The translations under genes were made by a program, and so were the position numbers. A stretch of 64,000 bases of DNA from Pseudomonas sp. TH43 (GTDB lineage: Bacteria > Pseudomonadota > Gammaproteobacteria > Pseudomonadales > Pseudomonadaceae), in assembly GCF_016650635.1 (NCBI RefSeq), contig NZ_JAEKFI010000003.1, positions 186,001 through 250,000 on the forward strand, read 5' to 3'. Within the stretch, counting starts at the first letter, position 1; each line of letters opens with the position of its first letter. Positions 55,845-64,000 of this stretch are shown here, piece by piece. The notes beneath the pieces were generated by a model that made no database searches, was not told the origin of the DNA, and was given only the letters and a program-made list of their open reading frames with translations.

Positions 55845-55910
55845 GTTCTCAACGTGAGCACGCGCGCTCACTGTTTATTGCAAACCTGCTTTTGAACATC
55901 GGAGGTTCAA

Positions 55911-56639
55911 ATGTCTGTCCACACCATGGAAACCCTCACCCTGTTTAACAACGAACCCTATCGGCGTGCCTTCAGCGCCATGGTGATCGCGGTGGTGGAT
56001 AACGCCGTCGTCCTCGAACACACCTTGTTCTACCCCACCGGTGGCGGACAACCGGGGGATACCGGGCACTTCACGCTCGCGGATGGCACCCGGATCGAGG
56101 TGATTGGTACGGTTCGCGATCCATTGCTGCCGTCGATCATCTGGCACCAGGTGCAGCACTGTCCGCCGCACCTGTGCACCGGCGCCATGATCAATGCCCA
56201 ACTGGATTGGGAGCGGCGCTATCAACACATGAAGATGCACACCTGCCTGCACTTGTTGGGCGCGATCATTGATGCACCGGTGACCGGTTGCAGCATCAGC
56301 GCCGACAAGGGCCGGCTGGACTTCGACCTGCCAGAAATGACCCTCGACAAGGACAGCGTGACCCGTGATCTCAACGCGCTGATTGAGCAGGCCATTCCCG
56401 TCACGACCTTGTCGATGCCAGCCTCGGAGTACCCTGCGCTGCTGGAAACCACCGGCAGCAAAACCGATAAACCACCGGCAATTCAGGGTGAGCTGCGGAT
56501 GGTTGAAGTCATCGGCATCGACATCCAGCCCTGTGGCGGCACGCATGTGCAAAACACCCGGGAAATCGGCCGGGTGTTTTGCGACAAAATCGAGAAGAAG
56601 AGCAGGACCAACCGCCGGGTGATCCTGCGTTTTGAATAA
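55911..56639 (+). CDS. alaX: Alanyl-tRNA editing protein, AlaX type
   Basis: 242 residues, stand-alone editing domain related to the AlaRS C-terminal half. FYPTGGGQPGDTG, zinc ligands H110 and H114 in MHTCLHLLG, and C208 and H212 in QPCGGTHV are all present. It hydrolyses Ser (or Gly) wrongly attached to tRNA-Ala in the cytoplasm. GGAGG precedes the ATG. It lies 66 nt after the exporter gene and may be cotranscribed with it. Its stop is three bases from that of the convergent prpD gene. Confidence 0.92.
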   Translation: MSVHTMETLTLFNNEPYRRAFSAMVIAVVDNAVVLEHTLFYPTGGGQPGDTGHFTLADGTRIEVIGTVRDPLLPSIIWHQVQHCPPHLCTGAMINAQLDWERRYQHMKMHTCLHLLGAIIDAPVTGCSISADKGRLDFDLPEMTLDKDSVTRDLNALIEQAIPVTTLSMPASEYPALLETTGSKTDKPPAIQGELRMVEVIGIDIQPCGGTHVQNTREIGRVFCDKIEKKSRTNRRVILRFE

Positions 56640-56642
56640 ACC

Positions 56643-58127
56643 TCAGATCACCAACAGATCGACAAAACGGTTCACCGGGGTCGCCTCAAGCTGCGCCTGA
56701 TCCTTGCACAGCGCGAAGATCTCGCCGCTGCGTTGCCCGGTGAATCGCGTTGTCAGATTTGCCTTGAACTTGTCTTCGAGCAACGGAATGCCCTCGGCAC
56801 GGCGGCGACGATGGCCGATCGGGTATTCCACCACCACGTTGTCGGTGCTGGAGCCATCCTTGAAAAACACCTGCACCGCGTTGGCGATCGAACGTTTGTC
56901 GGCCTCCAGGTATTCGCGAGTGAAACGCGGCTCTTCAACGATGACCATTTTCTCGCGCAGCACATCGATGATCGGATGGGCCTTGTGGAAATCGTCTTCG
57001 TACTGCTCGGCCACCAGATTACCGAACGCCAACGGCACAGCCGTCATGTATTGAATGCAATGGTCGCGGTCGGCGGCGTTGGCCAGCGGCCCGACTTTGG
57101 AAATGATGCGGATGGCCGATTGGTGGGTGGTGATGACGATTTTGTCGATTTCGTGCAGGCGATTACGCACCTGCGGATGCAAAGTTACCGCCGCTTCGCA
57201 AGCGGTTTGCGCATGGAATTCGGCAGGAAAACTGATCTTGAACAGGACGTTTTCCATCACGTAACTGCCAAAGGGTCGCGAGAAACTGAAGGCGCGTTTG
57301 TCTTGCGGTTTCAACGCCAGGTCGTTGTTGGTGTGGCTGAACAGGACATCATAGAAGCCCCACTGCCTGGCGGTGAGAACCCCGGGAATGCCCATTTCGC
57401 CGCGCATGGCAATGTCCGCCAGACGCACGCCACGACTCGACGCATCACCTGCCGCCCAGGATTTCCGCGAGCCGGCATTCGGTGCATGGCGATAGGTTCG
57501 CAGCGCCTGACCATCGGCAAACGCATGGGACAGCGCCGACAACAGTTGCTCGCGATTGGCGCCCATCAGTTTGGCGGTCACCGCGGTGGAGGCGACTTTG
57601 ACCAGAATGACGTGGTCGAGCCCTACCCGGTTGAAGGAGTTTTCCAGGGCGATCACGCCTTGAATTTCATGGGCCACGACCATCGCGTCCAACACATCAC
57701 GAACGGTCAGCGGCGCTTCGCCGTTGGCCAGGCGTTTTTGCGACAGATGATCAGCCACCGCGAGAATCGCGCCGAGGTTGTCCGACGGATGCCCCCATTC
57801 GGCGGCGAGCCAGGTGTCGTTGTAATCCAGCCAGCGGACGATGCAGCCAATGTCCCACGCGGCTTTGACCGGATCGAGCCGGTAGGAGGTGCCGGGAACG
57901 CGTGCGCCAAACGGCACAACAGTGCCTTCGACAATCGGGCCCAAATGCTTGGTGCACTCAGGGAAACGCAACGCCAGCAGGCCGCAGCCCAGAGTATCCA
58001 TCAGGCAATTGCGGGCGGTATTCAGCGCTTCGGCAGAAGTAACGTTGAAGGTCAGGACGTAATCGGCGATGTCCTGCAGGACAGGGTCGTAGTCGGGGCG
58101 GTTGTTCAGGTCGACGTTGGCGCTCAT
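56643..58127 (-). CDS. prpD: 2-methylcitrate dehydratase
   Basis: 494 residues of the MmgE/PrpD family, with [58 protein letters not shown] (the active-site region) and [16 protein letters not shown]. It dehydrates 2-methylcitrate in the propionate methylcitrate cycle. Genomes with AcnD and PrpF often keep PrpD too, as here, giving two routes for the dehydration step. It is the last gene of the prp cluster, behind a REP pair. Confidence 0.95.
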   Translation of the reverse strand: MSANVDLNNRPDYDPVLQDIADYVLTFNVTSAEALNTARNCLMDTLGCGLLALRFPECTKHLGPIVEGTVVPFGARVPGTSYRLDPVKAAWDIGCIVRWLDYNDTWLAAEWGHPSDNLGAILAVADHLSQKRLANGEAPLTVRDVLDAMVVAHEIQGVIALENSFNRVGLDHVILVKVASTAVTAKLMGANREQLLSALSHAFADGQALRTYRHAPNAGSRKSWAAGDASSRGVRLADIAMRGEMGIPGVLTARQWGFYDVLFSHTNNDLALKPQDKRAFSFSRPFGSYVMENVLFKISFPAEFHAQTACEAAVTLHPQVRNRLHEIDKIVITTHQSAIRIISKVGPLANAADRDHCIQYMTAVPLAFGNLVAEQYEDDFHKAHPIIDVLREKMVIVEEPRFTREYLEADKRSIANAVQVFFKDGSSTDNVVVEYPIGHRRRRAEGIPLLEDKFKANLTTRFTGQRSGEIFALCKDQAQLEATPVNRFVDLLVI

Positions 58128-58205
58128 GTTCGATTCACTCTTGAAGTGGTTCGTTGATGGGACCTCGGTTCAGGCGGGCAGATTTTTATAATTGAAATGC
58201 AATCC

Positions 58206-58297
58206 CTGTAGGAGCAGAGCTTGCTCGCGAAAGCGGTGTGTCAGCCAATGATGTAACAACTGAAATAACGCTTTCGCGAGCAAGCTCTGCTCCTGCA
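58206..58297. repeat. REP pair (inverted)
   Basis: TGTAGGAGCAGAGCTTGCTC facing TTCGCGAGCAAGCTCTGCTC in the prpF-prpD gap. Confidence 0.9.
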
Positions 58298-58309
58298 AGG
58301 GAAAGGTGA

Positions 58310-59512
58310 TCAGAAAGAATCGCCGGGGACGCGCACGTAGCCTTCCATCAGCACCCGTGCGCTGCGGCTCATGACGGCTTTTTTCACCACCCACTCGCCA
58401 TTTTCCAGACTGGCTTCAGCGCCGACGCGCAGGGTCCCTGACGGATGGCCGAAGCGCACGGCATTACGTTCGATGCCGCCCGCCGCGAGGTTTACCAGCG
58501 TGCCGGAAATGGCCGCAGCGGTACCAATCGCCACCGCCGCGGTGCCCATCATCGCGTGGTGCAACTTGCCCATTGAGAGCGCACGCACCAGCAGATCAAC
58601 GTCATCCGCCACAATCGCTTTACCGCTCGACGCCACGTAATCCGCAGGCTTGGCCACGAACGCAACCTTGGGTGTGTGCTGACGCTTGGCCGCCTCGTCC
58701 AGACTGGAAATCAGGCCCATGCGCAGCGCGCCGTAAGCACGAATGGTCTCGAACATCTGCAAGGCTTTTGCATCACTGTTGATCGCGCTTTGCAGCTCGG
58801 TGCCGGTGTAGCCGATGTCTTCAGCGTTGATGAAAATCGTCGGGATCCCGGCATTGATCATGGTTGCCTTGAAGGTGCCGACACCCGGCACTTCCAGCTC
58901 ATCGATCAGGTTGCCGGTAGGGAACATCGAGCCACCGCCGCCCTCTTCTTCCGCCGCCGGGTCCATGAATTCGACTTGTACTTCAGCGGCCGGAAAGGTC
59001 ACGCCGTCGAGTTCGAAATCACCGGTTTCCTGCACTTCGCCGTTGGTGATCGGCACGTGGGCGATGATGGTCTTGCCGATGTTGGCCTGCCATACGCGCA
59101 CCACCGCGACACCGTTGTGCGGAATGCGGCTGGCGTCGACCAGACCGTTGCTGATGGCAAACGAACCGACCGCCGCCGACAGGTTGCCGCAGTTGCCGCT
59201 CCAGTCCACGAACGGCTTGTCGATCGAGACCTGACCGAACAGGTAATCGACGTCGTGATCAGCCTTGAGGCTTTTCGACAGGATCACCGTTTTGCTGGTG
59301 CTTGAAGTGGCGCCGCCCATGCCGTCGATCTGCTTGTCGTACGGGTCGGGACTGCCGATTACCCGCAGCAACAACGCGTCGCGGATCGGGCCGGGAACCT
59401 GAGCTGCTTCGGGCAGATCCTTGAGGCTGAAAAACACGCCTTTGCTGGTGCCGCCACGCATATAGGTGGCGGGGATTTTGATCTGCGGTGCGAAATGAGT
59501 TGCGTGAGCCAT
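58310..59512 (-). CDS. prpF: 2-methylaconitate cis-trans isomerase
   Basis: 400 residues with the diaminopimelate-epimerase-like fold. It carries IPATYMRGGTSKGVFF near the start, GMGGATSSTSKTVILS, DWSGNCGNLSAAVG and AVRFGHPSGTLRVGAE. It isomerises the 2-methylaconitate product of AcnD so that aconitase can hydrate it. The ATG at 59512 follows GGAGC; an ATG seven codons earlier has no ribosome site. It is 54 nt downstream of acnD, with a small hairpin between them. Confidence 0.95.
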   Translation of the reverse strand: MAHATHFAPQIKIPATYMRGGTSKGVFFSLKDLPEAAQVPGPIRDALLLRVIGSPDPYDKQIDGMGGATSSTSKTVILSKSLKADHDVDYLFGQVSIDKPFVDWSGNCGNLSAAVGSFAISNGLVDASRIPHNGVAVVRVWQANIGKTIIAHVPITNGEVQETGDFELDGVTFPAAEVQVEFMDPAAEEEGGGGSMFPTGNLIDELEVPGVGTFKATMINAGIPTIFINAEDIGYTGTELQSAINSDAKALQMFETIRAYGALRMGLISSLDEAAKRQHTPKVAFVAKPADYVASSGKAIVADDVDLLVRALSMGKLHHAMMGTAAVAIGTAAAISGTLVNLAAGGIERNAVRFGHPSGTLRVGAEASLENGEWVVKKAVMSRSARVLMEGYVRVPGDSF

Positions 59513-59530
59513 GGTGCTCCTTAACGAAGG

Positions 59531-59549
59531 CATGGGACTTCAAGTCCCA
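59531..59549 (-). other. Intercistronic hairpin between acnD and prpF
   Basis: On the minus strand, ATGGGACTTGAAGTCCCAT forms a perfect short stem without a following U tract. It is therefore a stability or processing element and not a terminator. Confidence 0.45.
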
Positions 59550-59566
59550 TGCCCACATCAGTTGAT

Positions 59567-62161
59567 TTAAACGGCAACCGCCGACTCTTCAAGGAAGTCC
59601 TGAGCGAAGCGTTGCAACACGCCACCGGCCTCGTAGATCGATACTTCTTCAGCGGTATCGAGACGGCAAGTCACCGGCACGTCAACGCGCTCGCCATTCT
59701 TGCGATGGATCACCAGCGTCAGATCCGCGCGCGGCTTGCGCTCACCGATCACGTCGTAGGTTTCACTGCCGTCGATGGCCAGCGTGTGACGGTCGGTGCC
59801 CGCTTTGAACTCCAGCGGCAACACGCCCATGCCCACCAGGTTGGTGCGGTGAATACGCTCGAAACCTTCGGCGGCGATCGCTTCGACACCCGCCAATCGC
59901 ACGCCTTTGGCCGCCCAGTCACGGGACGAACCCTGACCGTAATCGGCGCCGGCAATGATGATCAGCGGCTGCTTGCGTTCCATGTAGGTTTCGATGGCTT
60001 CCCACATGCGCATGACCTGGCCTTCCGGCTCGACACGGGCCAGCGAACCCTGCTTGACCTTGCCGTTTTCCACGACCATTTCGTTGAACAGTTTCGGGTT
60101 GGCGAAGGTTGCGCGCTGCGCGGTCAAGTGGTCGCCACGGTGGGTGGCGTACGAGTTGAAGTCCTCTTCCGGCAGGCCCATTTTCGCCAGGTATTCGCCG
60201 GCGGCGCTGTCGAGCATGATCGCGTTGGAAGGCGACAGGTGATCGGTGGTGATGTTGTCCGGCAGCACTGCCAGCGGGCGCATGCCCTTCAGCGGACGCG
60301 CGCCGGCCAGTGCGCCTTCCCAGTACGGCGGACGGCGAATGTAGGTGCTCATCTCGCGCCAGTCGTACAGCGGCGTGACTTTCGGGCCGGTGTCTTCGTG
60401 GACGGCGAACATCGGAATGTAGACCTGACGGAACTGCTCAGGCTTGACCGAAGATTTCACCACGGCGTCGATTTCTTCGTCGCTCGGCCAGATGTCTTTC
60501 AGGCGAATTTCCTTGCCGTCGACCACGCCCAAGACATCCTTCTCGATGTCGAAGCGGATGGTCCCGGCGATGGCGTAAGCGACTACCAGCGGCGGCGAAG
60601 CAAGGAACGCTTGCTTGGCGTATGGGTGAATGCGCCCGTCGAAGTTGCGGTTGCCCGAGAGCACCGCGGTGGCGTACAGATCGCGGTCGATGATCTCTTG
60701 CTGGATCAGCGGATCGAGCGCGCCGGACATGCCGTTGCAGGTCGTGCAGGCGAAGGCGACAACACCGAAACCGAGCTGCTCCAGCTCAGTGGTCAGCCCC
60801 GCTTCGTCGAGGTACAGCGCGACGGTTTTCGAACCCGGCGCCAGCGACGATTTCACCCACGGTTTGCGTGTCAGACCGAGCTTGTTGGCGTTGCGCGCGA
60901 TCAGGCCGGCGGCGATCACGTTGCGCGGGTTGCTGGTGTTGGTGCAACTGGTGATGGCGGCGATGATCACTGCGCCGTCCGGCATTTGCCCAGGGACTTC
61001 TTCCCACTGACCGGAGATGCCTTTGGCCGCCAGATCCGAAGTCGCGACGCGAGCGTGCGGGTTACTCGGGCCGGCCATGTTGCGCACCACCGAGGACAGG
61101 TCGAAGGTCAGACCGCGCTCGTATTGCGCACCTTTGAGGCTGTCCGCCCACAGGCCGGTCAGCTTGGCGTACTGCTCCACGAGCTGCACTTGCTGGTCTT
61201 CACGGCCGGTCAGTTTCAGGTAATCGATAGTCTGTTGATCGATGTAGAACATCGCTGCGGTGGCGCCGTATTCCGGGGCCATGTTGGAGATCGTCGCGCG
61301 GTCGCCGAGGGTCAGCGCCGCCGCGCCTTCGCCGAAGAACTCCAGCCACGCGCCAACGACTTTCTGTTTGCGCAGGTATTCGGTCAGCGCCAGCACCATG
61401 TCGGTGGCGGTGATGCCCGGTTGCAGCTTGCCGGTCAGTTCGACGCCGACGCTTTCCGGCAGACGCATCCACGACGCACGGCCGAGCATCACGCTTTCAG
61501 CTTCCAGACCACCGACGCCGATGGCGATCACGCCCAGCGCATCGACGTGCGGGGTGTGGCTGTCGGTGCCGACGCAAGTGTCGGGAAACGCCACGCCGTC
61601 GCGCACCTGAATCACCGGAGACATTTTCTCCAGGTTGATCTGGTGCATGATGCCGTTGCCCGGCGGGATCACATCAACGTTCTTGAAGGCCTTTTTGGTC
61701 CAGTTGATGAAGTGGAAACGGTCTTCGTTGCGCCGGTCTTCGATGGCGCGATTTTTCTCGAACGCTTGCGCATCGAAACCGCCCGCCTCGACGGCCAGCG
61801 AGTGGTCGACGATCAGCTGCGTCGGCACCACCGGGTTGACTTGCGCCGGGTCACCGCCCTGCAACGCAATGGCGTCGCGCAGGCCAGCGAGGTCGACCAG
61901 CGCGGTCTGGCCAAGGATGTCGTGACAAACCACACGCGCCGGGAACCATGGGAAGTCGAGGTCGCGTTTGCGCTCGATCAATTGCTTGAGGGAAGCGGTG
62001 AGCGTGGCCGGATCGCAGCGACGCACGAGGTTTTCCGCCAGCACGCGAGAGGTGTACGGCAGGGTGGCGTAGCTGCCGGGCTGGATAGCCTCGACAGCCG
62101 CATGGGCGTCGAAATAATCCAGAGGACTGCCGGGCAGGGTTTTGCGGAATTCTGTGTTCAT
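59567..62161 (-). CDS. acnD: Fe/S-dependent 2-methylisocitrate dehydratase
   Basis: 864 residues, aconitase A-like. [4Fe-4S] ligands are in CVGTDSHTPH, SCTNTSNPRN and ACTTCNGMSG, and the swivel-domain GADYGQGSSRDWAAKG is at the C-terminal end. N-terminal MNTEFRKTLPGSPLDYFDAH and length match AcnD, not AcnA (about 890). It dehydrates 2-methylcitrate to 2-methylaconitate, working with PrpF. It is third in the prpB-prpC-acnD-prpF-prpD order; a REP pair separates it from prpC. Confidence 0.96.
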   Translation of the reverse strand: MNTEFRKTLPGSPLDYFDAHAAVEAIQPGSYATLPYTSRVLAENLVRRCDPATLTASLKQLIERKRDLDFPWFPARVVCHDILGQTALVDLAGLRDAIALQGGDPAQVNPVVPTQLIVDHSLAVEAGGFDAQAFEKNRAIEDRRNEDRFHFINWTKKAFKNVDVIPPGNGIMHQINLEKMSPVIQVRDGVAFPDTCVGTDSHTPHVDALGVIAIGVGGLEAESVMLGRASWMRLPESVGVELTGKLQPGITATDMVLALTEYLRKQKVVGAWLEFFGEGAAALTLGDRATISNMAPEYGATAAMFYIDQQTIDYLKLTGREDQQVQLVEQYAKLTGLWADSLKGAQYERGLTFDLSSVVRNMAGPSNPHARVATSDLAAKGISGQWEEVPGQMPDGAVIIAAITSCTNTSNPRNVIAAGLIARNANKLGLTRKPWVKSSLAPGSKTVALYLDEAGLTTELEQLGFGVVAFACTTCNGMSGALDPLIQQEIIDRDLYATAVLSGNRNFDGRIHPYAKQAFLASPPLVVAYAIAGTIRFDIEKDVLGVVDGKEIRLKDIWPSDEEIDAVVKSSVKPEQFRQVYIPMFAVHEDTGPKVTPLYDWREMSTYIRRPPYWEGALAGARPLKGMRPLAVLPDNITTDHLSPSNAIMLDSAAGEYLAKMGLPEEDFNSYATHRGDHLTAQRATFANPKLFNEMVVENGKVKQGSLARVEPEGQVMRMWEAIETYMERKQPLIIIAGADYGQGSSRDWAAKGVRLAGVEAIAAEGFERIHRTNLVGMGVLPLEFKAGTDRHTLAIDGSETYDVIGERKPRADLTLVIHRKNGERVDVPVTCRLDTAEEVSIYEAGGVLQRFAQDFLEESAVAV

Positions 62162-62228
62162 CGGGTCAGGACTCGGGTCACGGTAGTTTCAAAGGGTGGC
62201 TAACACAGTCCCGAGTTACACACTGCCT

Positions 62229-62323
62229 CTGTGGGAGCGAGCCTGCTCGCGAAAGCGGTAGATCAGTCAACATCCAGGGTGAATGTCAGTCCGTCTTCGC
62301 GAGCAGGCTCGCTCCCACAGGGT
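62229..62323. repeat. REP pair (inverted)
   Basis: TGTGGGAGCGAGCCTGCTCG facing CTTCGCGAGCAGGCTCGCTC between prpC and acnD. Confidence 0.92.
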
Positions 62324-62359
62324 CTTGCGGTGTTCTCTGGTTCCGGTCAACTCACCATT

Positions 62360-63487
62360 TCAGCGACGTTCGATTGGCACGAACTTGCGCTGTTCGACGC
62401 CGATGTACTCGGCGCTCGGGCGGATGATGCGGTTGTTGGCACGTTGTTCGAACACGTGCGCGGCCCAGCCGGTCAGGCGCGAGCAGACGAAGATCGGCGT
62501 GAACAGCTTGGTCGGGATGCCCATGAAGTGGTACGCCGAGGCATGGTAGAAGTCGGCGTTGGGGAACAGTTTCTTCTGCTCCCACATGGTCTTGTCGATG
62601 GCTTCGGAAACCGCGAACAACACCTTGTCGCCGACTTCATCAGCAAGCTTCTTCGCCCAGCCCTTGATCACCTCGTTGCGCGGATCGCTGTCCTTATAGA
62701 TCGCGTGGCCGAAGCCCATGATCTTGTCCTTGCGCTCAAGCATGCCGAGGGTGCCTTTGATCGCCTCTTGCGGCGACGAGAAGCGTTCGATCATTTCCAT
62801 CGCCGCTTCGTTGGCGCCGCCGTGCAATGGGCCGCGCAGTGAACCAATGGCTGCGGTGACGCAGGAATACAGATCGGACAGGGTCGAGGCGCAAACGCGG
62901 GCGGTGAACGTCGAGGCGTTGAATTCGTGCTCGGCGTACAGAATCAGCGAAACGTTCATCACTTTGACGTGCAGTTCGCTCGGCTTCTTGTCGTGCAGCA
63001 GGTGCAGGAAGTGGCCGCCGATGGTCGGCTCATCGCTCACGCAGTTGATGCGTTTGCCGTCGTGGCTGAAGCGATACCAGTAGCACATGATCGCCGGGAA
63101 CGCGGCCAGCAAGCAGTCAGTCTTGTCGCGCTGCTCGGAGAAGTCTTTCTCCGGCTCGAGGTTGCCAAGGAACGAGCAACCGGTGCGCATCACGTCCATC
63201 GGGTGGGCGTCGGCAGGGATGCGTTCCAGCACTTCTTTCAGCGCTTGCGGCAGGTCGCGCAACTTGCTCAGTTTGCCTTGGTATTCGTCGAGTTGCCCCT
63301 GGGTTGGCAGCTCGCCGTAGAGCAGCAGGTACGCGACTTCTTCAAATTGTGCGTCGGCTGCCAGTTCGCGAACGTCGTAGCCGCGATAGGTCAGCCCGGC
63401 ACCGGCCTGGCCCACGGTGGACAGTGCGGTTTGCCCGGCAACCTGGCCACGGAGCCCGGCGCCACTGAGTACTTTTGCTTCGGCCAT
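62360..63487 (-). CDS. prpC: 2-methylcitrate synthase
   Basis: 375 residues of the citrate synthase family. GLRGQVAGQTALSTVGQAGA and LTYRGYDVRELA are specific to the methylcitrate type. Catalytic residues lie in ADHE-like LYAEHEFNAS, GPLHGGANEAAMEM and MGFGHAIYKDSDPRN. It condenses propionyl-CoA with oxaloacetate. The ATG at 63487 follows GGAGA; the longer frame begins inside the upstream REP. It lies between prpB and acnD. Confidence 0.96.
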   Translation of the reverse strand: MAEAKVLSGAGLRGQVAGQTALSTVGQAGAGLTYRGYDVRELAADAQFEEVAYLLLYGELPTQGQLDEYQGKLSKLRDLPQALKEVLERIPADAHPMDVMRTGCSFLGNLEPEKDFSEQRDKTDCLLAAFPAIMCYWYRFSHDGKRINCVSDEPTIGGHFLHLLHDKKPSELHVKVMNVSLILYAEHEFNASTFTARVCASTLSDLYSCVTAAIGSLRGPLHGGANEAAMEMIERFSSPQEAIKGTLGMLERKDKIMGFGHAIYKDSDPRNEVIKGWAKKLADEVGDKVLFAVSEAIDKTMWEQKKLFPNADFYHASAYHFMGIPTKLFTPIFVCSRLTGWAAHVFEQRANNRIIRPSAEYIGVEQRKFVPIERR

Positions 63488-63523
63488 TGCTGTCTCCAAT
63501 CTTCTTGAATTTGTAGGGGAAAC

Positions 63524-63625
63524 TTGTGGGAGCGAGCCTGCTCGCGAAGGTAGATGGAACACCTCGGTGCATCAGGGACACCACGTTATCATTGGCGTCC
63601 TTCGCGAGCAGGCTCGCTCCCACAG
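63524..63625. repeat. REP pair (inverted)
   Basis: TGTGGGAGCGAGCCTGCTCG facing CTTCGCGAGCAGGCTCGCTC between prpB and prpC, almost the same sequence as the pair after prpC. Confidence 0.92.
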
Positions 63626-63633
63626 GGAATGAA

Positions 63634-64000
63634 TCAGCCTTTCTTCTGTGCAAACAACGCATCGAGCTTCTGCTCGAACGTGTGGTAATCGATGCGATCG
63701 TAAAGCTCCATGCGAGTCTGCATGGTGTCGATGACGTTCTGTTGCGTGCCGTCGCGGCGGATCGCGGTGTAAACGTTTTCGGCAGCCTTGTTCATCGCGC
63801 GAAACGCCGACAGAGGGTAGAGCACCAGCGACACGTCGGCGCCGGCCAGTTGCTCGGTGGTGTACAGCGGCGTCGAGCCGAACTCGGTGATGTTGGCCAG
63901 GATCGGCGCTTTCACGCGGTTGGCGAACAGCTTGTACATTTCCAGCTCGGTAATGGCTTCCGGGAAGATCATGTCGGCGCCAGCCTCGATGCACGCCGCC
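63634..64000 (-). CDS. prpB: 2-methylisocitrate lyase (C-terminal part, cut by window edge)
   Basis: The last 121 residues of Prp[21 protein letters not shown], then [34 protein letters not shown] and the [11 protein letters not shown] tail. The full enzyme is near 295 residues and cleaves 2-methylisocitrate to pyruvate and succinate. Its active-site KKCGH region lies outside the window. It is the upstream gene of the prp cluster visible here; a prpR-type regulator is expected beyond the edge. Confidence 0.95.
   Translation of the reverse strand, partial: AACIEAGADMIFPEAITELEMYKLFANRVKAPILANITEFGSTPLYTTEQLAGADVSLVLYPLSAFRAMNKAAENVYTAIRRDGTQQNVIDTMQTRMELYDRIDYHTFEQKLDALFAQKKG

Noticed and set aside
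59549-62203. 884-codon open frame on the plus strand opposite acnD
   Set aside because: Antisense shadow of a gene with all aconitase motifs intact.

Overview
The window is a chromosomal segment of a Pseudomonas of the fluorescens group. The evidence is high GC, ORFs typical of Pseudomonas (ZipA, OprF, SigX, CmaX/CrfX/CmpX, AcnD/PrpF), and gene order that, from memory, matches blocks of P. aeruginosa PAO1 (around PA1520-PA1533, PA3046-PA3050, PA1769-PA1786 and PA0792-PA0796). Nearly every gene end carries a REP-type palindromic repeat. I see no IS element, prophage, CRISPR array, tRNA or rRNA. The only structural RNA gene I can support is the 4.5S SRP RNA.

Layout. 1-9.3 kb: replication and cell-division block on the minus strand (partial oxidoreductase, ybaB, dnaX, a solute-binding protein on the plus strand, ffs, a zinc peptidase, ligA, zipA). 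9.5-22.6 kb: smc with a GntR regulator 2 nt upstream, then purine catabolism (xdhA, xdhB, xdhC, guanine deaminase, a second GntR regulator and a BenE-family transporter). 22.8-32 kb: yggL, dacB, a CHASE/PAS/GGDEF protein, rlmL, rmf and pyrD.

32-44 kb: the complete nitrate assimilation locus. NasS (nitrate sensor) and NasT (ANTAR antiterminator) are followed by a nitrate transporter with a PP2C-kinase fusion protein, then nirB-nirD-nitrate reductase-cobA. Reading the intergenic DNA shows the same cassette three times, upstream of nasS, of the transporter and of nirB. Each has a -24/-12 (sigma-54) promoter, two hairpins with six-base loops obeying A at position 1 and G at position 4 (the ANTAR target), and an intrinsic terminator whose 5' arm overlaps the second hexaloop stem. 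The nirB copy corresponds to the antitermination system described in P. aeruginosa. The copies in front of the transporter and of nasST itself are the most interesting observations here, because they predict that NasT also controls its own synthesis and nitrate uptake.

44-56.6 kb: oprF, sigX, cmpX, crfX and cmaX (cell-envelope stress cluster), rraA, an alpha/beta hydrolase, ppsA and the divergent ppsR, then a MocR-type regulator divergent from an EamA exporter and an AlaX-type tRNA editing protein. 56.6-64 kb: the methylcitrate cycle on the minus strand in transcription order prpB (cut by the window end), prpC, acnD, prpF, prpD.
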